From Bacteroides fragilis (GTDB lineage Bacteria > Bacteroidota > Bacteroidia > Bacteroidales > Bacteroidaceae), in assembly GCF_019583405.1 (NCBI RefSeq), contig NZ_SZUU01000003.1, positions 186,001 through 250,000 of the forward strand: a stretch of DNA of 64,000 nt, in the 5' to 3' direction. This document shows, one piece after another, positions 45,450 to 54,085 of this stretch (position 1 is the first letter of the stretch; each line of letters starts with the position of its first letter). Under the pieces are notes generated by a model. That model worked only from the letters and a program-made list of their open reading frames with translations, made no database searches and was not told where the DNA came from. The position numbers and the translations under genes were made by a program.

Positions 45450-47588
45450 ATGGCAACATTACAAAACATTAGATCCAAAGGACCCCTGTTGGTGATCGTT
45501 ATTGGTTTGGCTTTGTTTGCTTTCATTGCGGGCGATGCCTGGAAAGTTCTCCAGCCACACCAATCGCATGATGTAGGCGAAGTCAATGGAGAAACTCTCT
45601 CTGCTCAGGACTACCAGAACATGGTAGAAGAATATACCGAAGTAATCAAGTTCTCAAGCGGAATGAGTTCATTGAATGATGAACAGACCAATCAGGTGAA
45701 AGATGAAGTATGGCGTAGTTATGTGAACAATAAACTGATTGAAAAAGAAGCGAAGAAGCTCGGTATTACTGTTTCGAAGGCTGAAATTCAATCAATCATT
45801 AACGAAGGTGTGAATCCGTTGCTGCAGCAGACTCCTTTCCGTAATCCTCAAACGGGTGCTTTCGATAAAGATATGTTGAAGAAATTCTTGGCTGACTACT
45901 CTAAAATGGACAAAACTAAGATGCCGTCTCAATATGTAGAATACTATGAAGGCATGCACAAACTTTGGTCATTCGTTGAAAAAACTCTGATTCAGAGCCG
46001 TCTGGCTGAAAAATATCAGGCATTGGTGACAAAGGCTCTTTTCTCTAACCCGATTGAAGCACAAGATGCTTTCGATGCAAGAGTGAACCAATCGGATGTA
46101 CTGTTGGCTGCTGTGCCTTATTCTTCAATTGTTGATTCTACCATTACAGTGAAAGAGTCAGAGCTGAAAGATCTCTATAATAAGAAGAAAGAACAGTTCA
46201 AACAATATGTTGAAACACGCAATATCAAATACATTGATGTGCAGGTGACAGCCAGTGCAGAAGACAGAGCTGCCATCCAGCAGGAAGTGACTGATTATAC
46301 AAACCAACTGGCTACTGCCAATGGTGATTATACTACTTTCATCCGTTCCACCGGGTCGGAATACCCTTACGTTGACTTGTACTATACTAAAAGAGCTTTC
46401 CCGTCAGATGTAGTTGCACGCATGGATTCGGCTTCGATAGGACAAGTATATGGTCCTTACTACAATTCAAGCGACAATACTATCAATTCGTTCAAGGTGT
46501 TGTCTAAAGTGGCTGCTGCCGATTCTGTACAGTTCCGTCAGATTCAGGTTTACGCTGAAGACGCCGCTAAAACAAAGGCTTTGGCTGATAGCATCTATAC
46601 TGCTGTTAAAGGTGGGGCCGACTTTGCAGCTTTGGCTAAGAAGTATGGACAAACAGGTGAATCCAACTGGATTTCGTCTGCTAACTACGAAAATGCACAG
46701 ATTGATGGTGATAACTTGAAGTTTATCAGCACTATCAACAATCTGGGAGTAAACGAACTCGCTAACGTATCATTGGGACAAGGCAATATCATTTTACAGG
46801 TGACTGACAAGAAAGCTGTGAAAGATAAATATAAAGTTGCCGTTATTAAACGTGCAGTTGATTTCAGCAAAGAAACTTATAATAAGGCTTATAATGACTT
46901 CAGTCAGTTTATCGCAGCTAATCCGACAGTAGAAAAGATGGCAGCTAATGCTGAAGAGTCTGGTTACAAATTGCTGGAAAGAAATGATCTGTATAGCTCG
47001 GAACACGGAATCGGCGGTATCAGAGGTACCAAAGAAGCATTGAAGTGGGCGTTTGCTGCGAAACCGGGTGAAGTTTCCGGTTTGTATGAATGTGGTGAAA
47101 GTGATCGTATGTTGGTTGTAGGTCTGGTTAACGTGATTGAAGAAGGTTACCGTCCTTTGGCTCAGGTTCAGGATCAGTTGAGAGCGGAAATTATTCGTGA
47201 TAAGAAAGCTGAGAAGATCATGGCCGACATGAAGGCTGCCAATGCAACTACAATTGCCCAGTACACATCAATGGCCAATGCCGTAAGTGATTCTGTAAAA
47301 CACGTAACATTTGCAGCGCCTGCTTATGTAGCCGCTTTGCGCAGCAGTGAGCCGCTGGTAGGTGCATACGCTTCGGTTTCGGATATCAATAAGCTGAGTG
47401 CTCCAATCAAGGGTAATGGTGGTGTATTCGTGTTGCAGGTATATGCCAAAGATAAGCTGAACGAAACATTTGATGCCAAATCAGAAGAGACTACATTGGA
47501 AAACATGCATGCCCGTCTGGCGAGTCGCTTTATGAATGATCTTTATCTGAAAGGCGATGTAAAAGATAAGCGATACCTGTTCTTCTAA
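45450..47588 (+). CDS. ppiD: Membrane-anchored peptidyl-prolyl isomerase, PpiD-like
   Basis: 712 residues. One N-terminal membrane helix (about 12-28, GPLLVIVIGLALFAFIAG) and a large periplasmic part. SurA/PpiD N-terminal chaperone region (VGEVNGETLSAQDYQNMVEEY, then EAKKLGITVSKAEIQSIINE) and a parvulin domain (KALADSIYTAVKGGADFAALAKKYGQ, about residues 370-400), with a second parvulin-like stretch (GIRGTKEALKWAFAAKPGEVSGLYEC). PpiD assists folding of proteins leaving the Sec translocon. Terminator directly after. Confidence 0.92.
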   Translation: MATLQNIRSKGPLLVIVIGLALFAFIAGDAWKVLQPHQSHDVGEVNGETLSAQDYQNMVEEYTEVIKFSSGMSSLNDEQTNQVKDEVWRSYVNNKLIEKEAKKLGITVSKAEIQSIINEGVNPLLQQTPFRNPQTGAFDKDMLKKFLADYSKMDKTKMPSQYVEYYEGMHKLWSFVEKTLIQSRLAEKYQALVTKALFSNPIEAQDAFDARVNQSDVLLAAVPYSSIVDSTITVKESELKDLYNKKKEQFKQYVETRNIKYIDVQVTASAEDRAAIQQEVTDYTNQLATANGDYTTFIRSTGSEYPYVDLYYTKRAFPSDVVARMDSASIGQVYGPYYNSSDNTINSFKVLSKVAAADSVQFRQIQVYAEDAAKTKALADSIYTAVKGGADFAALAKKYGQTGESNWISSANYENAQIDGDNLKFISTINNLGVNELANVSLGQGNIILQVTDKKAVKDKYKVAVIKRAVDFSKETYNKAYNDFSQFIAANPTVEKMAANAEESGYKLLERNDLYSSEHGIGGIRGTKEALKWAFAAKPGEVSGLYECGESDRMLVVGLVNVIEEGYRPLAQVQDQLRAEIIRDKKAEKIMADMKAANATTIAQYTSMANAVSDSVKHVTFAAPAYVAALRSSEPLVGAYASVSDINKLSAPIKGNGGVFVLQVYAKDKLNETFDAKSEETTLENMHARLASRFMNDLYLKGDVKDKRYLFF

Positions 47589-47630
47589 AAACAGATTTGT
47601 TTTTTAGATAACGTCGTTTTAATATACGAA

Positions 47631-47665
47631 AGGCTGTTCCGATACAGGAACAGCCTTTCTTTTTG
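47631..47665 (+). terminator. Intrinsic terminator of ppiD
   Basis: AAGGCTGTTCC (47631-47641) pairs with GGAACAGCCTT (47648-47658) and is followed by a T-rich run. Confidence 0.9.
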
Positions 47666-47730
47666 CTATCTCTTTCCTTCTTCCTATTAACTTTTGTCCC
47701 TTCTCTTTTTTAAAATCGACTTTTATTCCT

Positions 47731-47738
47731 TACATTTG
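47731..47738 (+). promoter_or_regulatory. Promoter -7 box of rlmN
   Basis: TACATTTG, 28 bases before the rlmN ATG. Confidence 0.65.
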
Positions 47739-47766
47739 CATGAATAAATAAATATTTGTAGTAAAT

Positions 47767-48801
47767 ATGCCCAAATATCCACTTTTAGGAATGACCCTTA
47801 CCGAATTGCAATCTGTCACCAAAGATTTGGGGATGCCTGCTTTTGCAGCCAAACAGATCGCTTCCTGGTTATACGATAAAAAAGTGACTTCTATTGATGA
47901 AATGACCAATCTGTCGTTGAAGCATAGAGAGTTGCTCAAAGGAGAGTATGATTTGGGGATATCCGCGCCTGTTGATGAGATGCGTTCCGTAGATGGTACG
48001 GTGAAGTATCTTTATCGGGTGAGTGACAATCATTTTGTTGAAGCGGTGTATATTCCGGACGAGGATCGGGCGACATTGTGCGTGTCTTCTCAGGTGGGCT
48101 GTAAAATGAACTGTAAGTTCTGCATGACGGGTAAACAAGGATTTACCGCAAGTCTGACAGCCAATCAGATCTTGAATCAAATCGCAGCATTGCCGGAGCG
48201 GGATAAGTTGACCAATGTCGTGATGATGGGGATGGGAGAGCCCCTTGATAATTTGGATGAAGTATTAAAAGCGCTGCACGTCCTGACCGCTTCGTATGGA
48301 TACGGATGGAGTCCCAAGCGCATTACTTTGTCATCTGTAGGATTGCGGAAAGGCCTTCAACGCTTTATTGAAGAAAGCGAATGTCATCTGGCTATCAGCT
48401 TGCATTCTCCTTTTCCTTCACAACGTTCTGAGCTGATGCCGGCCGAGAGGGCTTTCTCTATTAAAGAGATGGTCGATCTGTTAAAAAACTATGATTTTAG
48501 TAAACAACGCAGACTTTCGTTTGAATACATTGTTTTTAAGGGCGTCAATGATTCGCTGATTTATGCTAAGGAGCTGTTGAAATTGCTGCGTGGGCTTGAC
48601 TGTCGGGTGAACTTAATCCGGTTTCATGCCATTCCCGGAGTAGACCTCGAGGGTGCCGGTATGGAGACTATGACGTCATTTCGTGACTACCTGACTTCAC
48701 ATGGATTGTTCACTACGATTCGAGCTTCCCGGGGAGAAGATATTTTTGCTGCTTGCGGGATGTTATCAACGGCCAAACAGGAGGAGAGTAACAAGAATTA
48801 A
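47767..48801 (+). CDS. rlmN: 23S rRNA (adenine2503-C2)-methyltransferase RlmN
   Basis: 344 residues. Radical-SAM cluster CxxxCxxC at C112, C116 and C119 (GCKMNCKFCMTGKQGF). Also MGMGEPLDN, VTLSSVGLR-like ITLSSVGLRKG and the methyl-carrying Cys near the end (FAACGML, C330), which separates RlmN/Cfr from other radical-SAM enzymes. It methylates A2503 of 23S rRNA and A37 of some tRNAs. First gene of a long plus-strand run to secG; DUF4837 follows after 68-74 bases with a further promoter box. Confidence 0.97.
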   Translation: MPKYPLLGMTLTELQSVTKDLGMPAFAAKQIASWLYDKKVTSIDEMTNLSLKHRELLKGEYDLGISAPVDEMRSVDGTVKYLYRVSDNHFVEAVYIPDEDRATLCVSSQVGCKMNCKFCMTGKQGFTASLTANQILNQIAALPERDKLTNVVMMGMGEPLDNLDEVLKALHVLTASYGYGWSPKRITLSSVGLRKGLQRFIEESECHLAISLHSPFPSQRSELMPAERAFSIKEMVDLLKNYDFSKQRRLSFEYIVFKGVNDSLIYAKELLKLLRGLDCRVNLIRFHAIPGVDLEGAGMETMTSFRDYLTSHGLFTTIRASRGEDIFAACGMLSTAKQEESNKN

Positions 48802-48844
48802 TATAAATTATCAGCACATTGGATGAAAGTATACGACCATTTCG

Positions 48845-48852
48845 TAGATTTG
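48845..48852 (+). promoter_or_regulatory. Promoter -7 box before the DUF4837 gene
   Basis: TAGATTTG. An in-frame ATG at 48819 lies upstream of it, so the real start is at 48870 or 48876. Confidence 0.55.
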
Positions 48853-48875
48853 TGAAAACATTAAAATTGATGCAT

Positions 48876-49922
48876 ATGAAAAAGTACCTGTTTTACCTCA
48901 GTATGGCTCTTGTAGCAGTAGTGTTGTTTTCTTGTAAAAGCGGCAAGAAAAGTGTGTTTACTCCAACTTCCAGCGGACGTGCTTACGAGGTCCTCGTTGT
49001 GGTTGAGAAGCCTGTGTGGGAGCGTCCTGCCGGTAGAGCTTTGTACAATGTGCTCGATACAGATGTGCCCGGACTTCCGCAATCGGAACGTTCGTTCAGG
49101 ATCATGTCCACCTCTCCCAAAGATTTTGATGCCATCCTGAAGTTGGTGCGCAACATTATTATCGTAGATATACAGGACATTTATACTCAGCCTAAATTCA
49201 AGTATGCCAAGGATGTATATGCATCTCCCCAGATGATTCTGACTATCCAGGCTCCGGACGAGGCATCGTTTGAGAAGTTTGTCGAAGAGAACAAACAGCC
49301 GATTATAGATTTCTTTACCCGTGCCGAAATGAACCGTCAGATCTCTTTCCTGGAGAAAAATCATAATGACTATATTTCGACGAAAGTAGGTAGCATGTTC
49401 AACAGTGATATTTGGCTTCCGGCCGAACTGAGCAGTTCGAAGACAGGAGAAGACTTTTTCTGGGCAGGTACTAATGCCGCTACCGGAGACCAGAACTTTG
49501 TGATCTACTCTTACCCGTATACAGATAAGGATACCTTTACGAAAGAATTTTTCGTCCATAAGCGCGATTCAGTGATGAAGGCTAATATTCCGGGTGCCAA
49601 AGAGGGTATGTACATGACAACTGATTCGTCTACTGTAGAGGTTCGCCCGATCGATATTCATGGAGATTATACAATGGAAGCACGCGGACTGTGGCGTATA
49701 AAGGGCGATTTCATGGGCGGTCCGTTTGTTTCGCACACCCGTCTGGATAAAGCCAGCCACCGTATTATCACTACAGAAGTATTTATTTACTCACCCGATA
49801 AAATGAAGCGTGACCTGATGCGCCGGTTGGAAGCATCTCTGTATACTTTGCAACTTCCTACCGAGAAGGCGCAGGAACAGATTCCGATGGGCATAGAGCA
49901 GGAGGAGAAAACTAACAAATAA
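48876..49922 (+). CDS. DUF4837 lipoprotein
   Basis: 348 residues from the ATG at 48876, chosen for its lipoprotein signal peptide (MKKYLFYLSMALVAVVLFSC). Family pattern: GRAYEVLVVVEKPVWE, GLPQSERSFRIMSTSPKDF, YASPQMILTIQAPDEASFEKF, and YSYPYTDKDTFTKEFF. DUF4837 is a Bacteroidota envelope family without proven function. Repeatedly found, as here, just before pdxA (five-base gap). Likely on the periplasmic face of a membrane. Confidence 0.88.
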   Translation: MKKYLFYLSMALVAVVLFSCKSGKKSVFTPTSSGRAYEVLVVVEKPVWERPAGRALYNVLDTDVPGLPQSERSFRIMSTSPKDFDAILKLVRNIIIVDIQDIYTQPKFKYAKDVYASPQMILTIQAPDEASFEKFVEENKQPIIDFFTRAEMNRQISFLEKNHNDYISTKVGSMFNSDIWLPAELSSSKTGEDFFWAGTNAATGDQNFVIYSYPYTDKDTFTKEFFVHKRDSVMKANIPGAKEGMYMTTDSSTVEVRPIDIHGDYTMEARGLWRIKGDFMGGPFVSHTRLDKASHRIITTEVFIYSPDKMKRDLMRRLEASLYTLQLPTEKAQEQIPMGIEQEEKTNK

Positions 49923-49926
49923 CAAA

Positions 49927-51024
49927 ATGGAAGATAACAAAATAAAAATTGGTATCACTCAGGGAGACATAAACGGGGTAGGATACGAAGTCATTTTAAA
50001 AACGTTTGCCGACCCCGTCATGTTGGAACTCTGTACACCGGTCATTTACGGCTCTCCGAAAGTGGCTGCATATCACCGCAAGTCGCTCGATTTGCCTACT
50101 AACTTCAGTATTGTCAATACCGCTGCAGAAGCTGCACACAATCGCCTGAGCGTGGTCAACTGTACGGATGACGAGGTAAAAGTGGAGTTTTCAAAACCCG
50201 ATCCGGAAGCCGGTAAAGCTGCTTTAGGAGCACTTGAGAAGGCGATAGAGGAGTTCAGGGAAGGCTTGATCGATGTCATTGTGACGGCTCCTATCAATAA
50301 GCATACGATTCAGTCCGAAGGATTTGCTTTTCCCGGACATACGGAATACATCGAACAACGTCTGGGGAATGGTTCTAAATCACTGATGATCCTGATGAAA
50401 GAGGATTTCCGGGTAGCTTTGGTGACAGGGCATATTCCGGTTCGCGAGATAGCTTCTTCAATAACCAAGGAGCTGATTCAGGAGAAACTTGTCATATTCA
50501 ACCGGTCGTTGAAACAGGATTTCGGGATTGGTGCGCCGCGTATCGCAGTGTTGGCACTGAATCCGCATGCCGGAGACGACGGATTGCTCGGTACGGAAGA
50601 ACAGGAAATCATTTCTCCTGCTATTCAGGAAATGGCTGCCAAGGGAATCTTGTGCTATGGCCCTTATCCGGCTGACGGATTTATGGGATCGGGTAATTTT
50701 ACTCATTTTGACGGAGTACTGGCCATGTATCACGATCAGGGATTGGCTCCTTTCAAGGCATTGGCCATGGATGAAGGTGTGAACTACACGGCGGGTTTGC
50801 CGGTGATACGTACTTCTCCCGCACATGGCACAGCCTATGACATTGCAGGAAAAGGCGTTGCTTGTGAAGATTCATTCCGTCAGGCTATTTATGTAGCGAT
50901 CGACGTATTCCGTAACCGCCAACGTGAGAAGGAAGCACATGCCAATCCGTTGCGTAAACAATATTACGAAAAACGAGACGACAGTGATAAACTGAAGCTC
51001 GATACAGTAGATGATGATATTTAA
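49927..51024 (+). CDS. pdxA: 4-hydroxythreonine-4-phosphate dehydrogenase
   Basis: 365 residues. Typical PdxA motifs: IKIGITQGDINGVGYEVI at the N-terminus, APINKHTIQSEGFAFPGHTEYIE (substrate and metal His), VTGHIPVREIA, LALNPHAGDDGLLGTEE, YHDQGLAPFKALAMDEGVNYTAGLPVIRTSPAHGTAYDIAGKG in parts. It oxidises 4-phosphohydroxythreonine in the DXP-independent pyridoxal phosphate pathway. Followed after 24 bases by a sigma-54 activator and then LptE, an operon mixing cofactor and envelope functions. Confidence 0.96.
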   Translation: MEDNKIKIGITQGDINGVGYEVILKTFADPVMLELCTPVIYGSPKVAAYHRKSLDLPTNFSIVNTAAEAAHNRLSVVNCTDDEVKVEFSKPDPEAGKAALGALEKAIEEFREGLIDVIVTAPINKHTIQSEGFAFPGHTEYIEQRLGNGSKSLMILMKEDFRVALVTGHIPVREIASSITKELIQEKLVIFNRSLKQDFGIGAPRIAVLALNPHAGDDGLLGTEEQEIISPAIQEMAAKGILCYGPYPADGFMGSGNFTHFDGVLAMYHDQGLAPFKALAMDEGVNYTAGLPVIRTSPAHGTAYDIAGKGVACEDSFRQAIYVAIDVFRNRQREKEAHANPLRKQYYEKRDDSDKLKLDTVDDDI

Positions 51025-51048
51025 TCAGGAAGGGAGTTTAGTGCGAAT

Positions 51049-52275
51049 ATGACAAAAGCGGAAATACAACAGGTAAAACTAAGGTTCGGTATTATTGGTA
51101 ACACTGAAGCTTTGACGCGTGCGATAGATGTTGCCATACAGGTAGCACCTACCGATTTGTCCGTACTAATAACCGGAGAGAGTGGTGTCGGTAAGGAAAG
51201 TTTCCCTCAGATCATTCATCAATACAGTCGTCGCAAACATGGACAGTATATTGCTGTCAACTGTGGCGCTATTCCTGAAGGAACTATCGATTCAGAATTG
51301 TTCGGCCATGAAAAAGGAGCTTTTACGGGAGCTATCGGTGAGCGAAAGGGGTATTTTGGTGAAGCCGACGGCGGAACAATTTTTCTGGATGAAGTCGGAG
51401 AATTGCCTTTGCCCACGCAGGCACGTTTGCTTCGTGTACTCGAGAGTGGGGAGTTTATAAAAGTAGGTTCCTCCAAGGTACAGAAAACGGATGTCCGCAT
51501 TGTGGCTGCTACCAATGTCAACTTAACCCAGGCCATTGCAGAGGGACGTTTCCGTGAGGATTTATACTATCGTCTCAATACAGTGCCCATCCAGATTCCT
51601 CCTTTGCGGGAGCGTGGAGAGGATGTGCTGTTACTGTTCCGTAAGTTTGCAAGTGACTTTGCAGAGAAGTACCGTATGCCCGCCATACAGCTGACCGAAG
51701 ATGCCAAACGGGTTTTGCTGTCTTATTCCTGGCCGGGTAATGTGCGCCAGTTGAAGAATATTACGGAGCAAATCTCTATAATTGAGACCAATCGTGAGAT
51801 TAATGCCCCTATCTTGCAATCTTATCTGCCTGCCCAGAATACGCAGCGATTGCCTGCCCTGTTCGGTGTAAAGACGGGGAAGAGCTTCGAAAGTGAACGT
51901 GAAATCTTATATCAGGTTCTTTTTGACATGCGACAGGATGTGACCGAGCTGAAAAAGCTTGTACACGAAATTATGTCCGAGCGCGGAGCGGTAACCTCCA
52001 ATGTCGGCACGTTTTATACGCCGGCTCCGGTAGTAGCCCCTACGCCTTCCGTACCTGCCATCATTCATCCGGTCAAGCCCAATTGTCCCGATGACGATGA
52101 CATACAAGATACCGAAGAGTATGTGGAAGAGTCGCTTTCGTTGGACGAAGTCGAGAAAGAAATGATACGCAAAGCCCTTGAAAAGCATCATGGCAAGCGA
52201 AAGAGCGCGGCAAAGGATCTTAATATATCCGAGCGTACCCTTTACCGAAAAATAAAAGAATATGGATTGGAATAA
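51049..52275 (+). CDS. Sigma-54-dependent activator without receiver domain
   Basis: 408 residues. AAA+ domain from about 13 to 240: Walker A GESGVGKES (43-51), the sigma-54 contact loop GAFTGA (90-95), Walker B IFLDE (111-115), R-finger region GRFREDLYYRLN. Proline-rich linker, then a Fis-type DNA-binding helix-turn-helix (about 365-408, KHHGKRKSAAKDLNISERTLYRKIKEYGL). There is no N-terminal receiver, PAS or GAF domain, so activity is controlled by level or by a partner. Its last 14 bases overlap the LptE gene. Target promoters are unknown; its place among lptE and secG hints at envelope control. Confidence 0.93.
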   Translation: MTKAEIQQVKLRFGIIGNTEALTRAIDVAIQVAPTDLSVLITGESGVGKESFPQIIHQYSRRKHGQYIAVNCGAIPEGTIDSELFGHEKGAFTGAIGERKGYFGEADGGTIFLDEVGELPLPTQARLLRVLESGEFIKVGSSKVQKTDVRIVAATNVNLTQAIAEGRFREDLYYRLNTVPIQIPPLRERGEDVLLLFRKFASDFAEKYRMPAIQLTEDAKRVLLSYSWPGNVRQLKNITEQISIIETNREINAPILQSYLPAQNTQRLPALFGVKTGKSFESEREILYQVLFDMRQDVTELKKLVHEIMSERGAVTSNVGTFYTPAPVVAPTPSVPAIIHPVKPNCPDDDDIQDTEEYVEESLSLDEVEKEMIRKALEKHHGKRKSAAKDLNISERTLYRKIKEYGLE

Positions 52276-52783
52276 AAAGATAATGCGAATTTCACTGCTG
52301 GTTTTCACACTGGTAGTAGGAATTTCGTGTACTGTTTCTTATAAGTTTAATGGTGGTAATATCAATTACGATAAGGTAAAGACTATCTCTATTGCCGACT
52401 TTCCTATTAAGTCGGACTATGTTTATGCACCGTTAGGCACTAAGTTCAACGAGGATCTGAAAGACATTTTCCTTCGTCAGACCCGTCTGAAACTGGTGAA
52501 TAATAATGCCGACCTCGAGATTGATGGAGAGATTACCGGATATAATCAGTATAACCAGGCTGTTTCGGCCGACGGATACTCTTCTGAAACCAAGCTGACT
52601 ATCACAGTGAATGTTCGTTTTGTGAACAATACGAATCATGAACAGGACTTCGAGCAACAGTTCTCGGCCTTCCGTGTCTATGATTCGAGGGAGTTGCTGA
52701 CAGCCGTTCAGGACGGACTGATTGCGGAGATGACCAAAGAGATTACAGATCAAATATTTAACGCAACGGTAGCAAACTGGTAA
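52262..52783 (+). CDS. lptE: LPS assembly lipoprotein LptE
   Basis: 173 residues; ATG at 52262 overlaps the activator gene, while the ATG at 52283 (MRISLLVFTLVVGISC) gives a more typical lipoprotein signal. After the lipidated Cys: YKFNGGNINYDKVKTISIADFP, then LRQTRLKLVNNNADLEIDGEITGY and the terminal AEMTKEITDQIFNATVANW, matching the LptE family of Bacteroidota. LptE plugs the LptD barrel and helps place lipopolysaccharide in the outer membrane. Confidence 0.9.
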   Translation: MDWNKKIMRISLLVFTLVVGISCTVSYKFNGGNINYDKVKTISIADFPIKSDYVYAPLGTKFNEDLKDIFLRQTRLKLVNNNADLEIDGEITGYNQYNQAVSADGYSSETKLTITVNVRFVNNTNHEQDFEQQFSAFRVYDSRELLTAVQDGLIAEMTKEITDQIFNATVANW

Positions 52784-52788
52784 TTAGA

Positions 52789-53544
52789 ATGATTTCTGCT
52801 AACTTACAACAATGGATTCAGCATCCGGAAACGCTGAATAAAGAAACTTTGTACGAGTTGCGAACGCTTGTCACACGCTATCCTTATTTTCAGTCACTGC
52901 GATTACTCTATCTTAAAAATCTATATTTGTTGCACGATATCTCTTTCGGTGCCGAGCTTCGTAAAGCCATATTGCATGTGGCAGATCGCCGGAAGTTGTT
53001 TTATCTGATTGAGGGTGAACGATATATTTTGAAACCTCGGAAAAAGAACGCACTTCCCGAAACAGAAGTTTTAGAGGAAGAGCCCAGCCTCGATCGTACG
53101 CTTTCCCTGATCGATGCTTTTCTGGCCACCGTGCCCGAAGAGATTTCAGCCCAGACAAGCCTGGACTATGCAACGGACTATACCACCTATTTGCTGCAAG
53201 AAGACGATACACCGGAACTGGAAGAAACTCCCAAACTTCGCGGTCATGAATTGATTGACGGCTTTATCGAAAGAAGTGAAGAAGAAACATCCATCCGTTT
53301 GCAACCGGCAGATGAAAATAAAGCTATCTCCGAAGAGGAAGAGAGCGAGACGCATCATGAAGAAGATGAAGATGATAGCTGTTTTACCGAAACATTGGCC
53401 AAAATATACGTCAAACAGCATCGATATTCCAAGGCTCTTGAAATTATTAAAAAATTAAGTTTGAAATATCCAAAAAAAAATGCTTACTTTGCAGACCAAA
53501 TCAGATTTTTAGAGAAATTGATTATTAACGCTAAATCAAAATAA
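52789..53544 (+). CDS. Hypothetical protein with C-terminal TPR motif
   Basis: 251 residues, no signal peptide. N-terminal helical part (NLQQWIQHPETLNKETLYELRTLVTRYPYF), an acidic low-complexity middle (EEESETHHEEDEDD) and a TPR-like end (LAKIYVKQHRYSKALEIIKKLSLKYPKKNAYF). Starts five bases after lptE and ends four bases before secG, so it belongs to the same operon. Probably a cytoplasmic protein with protein-binding role. No named family recognised. Confidence 0.75.
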   Translation: MISANLQQWIQHPETLNKETLYELRTLVTRYPYFQSLRLLYLKNLYLLHDISFGAELRKAILHVADRRKLFYLIEGERYILKPRKKNALPETEVLEEEPSLDRTLSLIDAFLATVPEEISAQTSLDYATDYTTYLLQEDDTPELEETPKLRGHELIDGFIERSEEETSIRLQPADENKAISEEEESETHHEEDEDDSCFTETLAKIYVKQHRYSKALEIIKKLSLKYPKKNAYFADQIRFLEKLIINAKSK

Positions 53545-53548
53545 CAAA

Positions 53549-53929
53549 ATGTACTTATTATTAGTTATCTTAATGGTTATTGCAGCCATACTGATGTGCT
53601 TCATTGTGTTGATTCAGAACTCAAAAGGCGGTGGTCTTGCTTCAGGGTTCTCATCATCTAACCAGATTATGGGTGTACGCAAAACTACAGACTTTCTGGA
53701 AAAAGCAACTTGGGGCTTAGCTGCATTTATGGTTGTGATGAGCATTGCTACTGCGTATGTCGTTCCGACTTCTTCTTCTAAAACACAAGATGTCATTATG
53801 GAACAGGCACAGCAGGAAGAGCAGACCAACCCTTATAACCTGCCCGTAGGTACTACTGCACCGAAGACAGACGCTGCTGCTCCGGTTGAAGCACCTGCCA
53901 CAGAAACTCCGGCTACTCCGGCAAACTAA
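53549..53929 (+). CDS. secG: Protein translocase subunit SecG
   Basis: 126 residues. Two membrane helices (about 3-22 and 52-72) around the conserved loop QNSKGGGLASGFSSSNQIMGVRKTTDFLEKATW. The tail (from residue 85) is a Pro/Ala/Thr-rich extension common in Bacteroidota SecG. SecG assists SecYE and SecA in export. Last gene of the rlmN-secG run; strong hairpin terminator follows. Confidence 0.95.
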   Translation: MYLLLVILMVIAAILMCFIVLIQNSKGGGLASGFSSSNQIMGVRKTTDFLEKATWGLAAFMVVMSIATAYVVPTSSSKTQDVIMEQAQQEEQTNPYNLPVGTTAPKTDAAAPVEAPATETPATPAN

Positions 53930-53951
53930 CAACAGATTCTTTTTAAGAAAC

Positions 53952-54003
53952 GATAAGCGAAGCTGCAATTTCAAACCGAAACTTGCAGCTTCGCTTATTC
54001 TTT
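53952..54003 (+). terminator. Terminator after secG
   Basis: ATAAGCGAAGCTGCAA pairs with TTGCAGCTTCGCTTAT (53983-53998), followed by TCTTT. Confidence 0.8.
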
Positions 54004-54048
54004 GCTGTAAAATTTAGTTTTTGGTGATGATGACATTCTATAATTAAT

Positions 54049-54056
54049 TACCTTTG
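54049..54056 (+). promoter_or_regulatory. Promoter -7 box of the MFS gene
   Basis: TACCTTTG, 29 bases before the ATG at 54086. Confidence 0.65.
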
Positions 54057-54085
54057 TCCTTAATAAAAACATAAAATTTTAAAAT

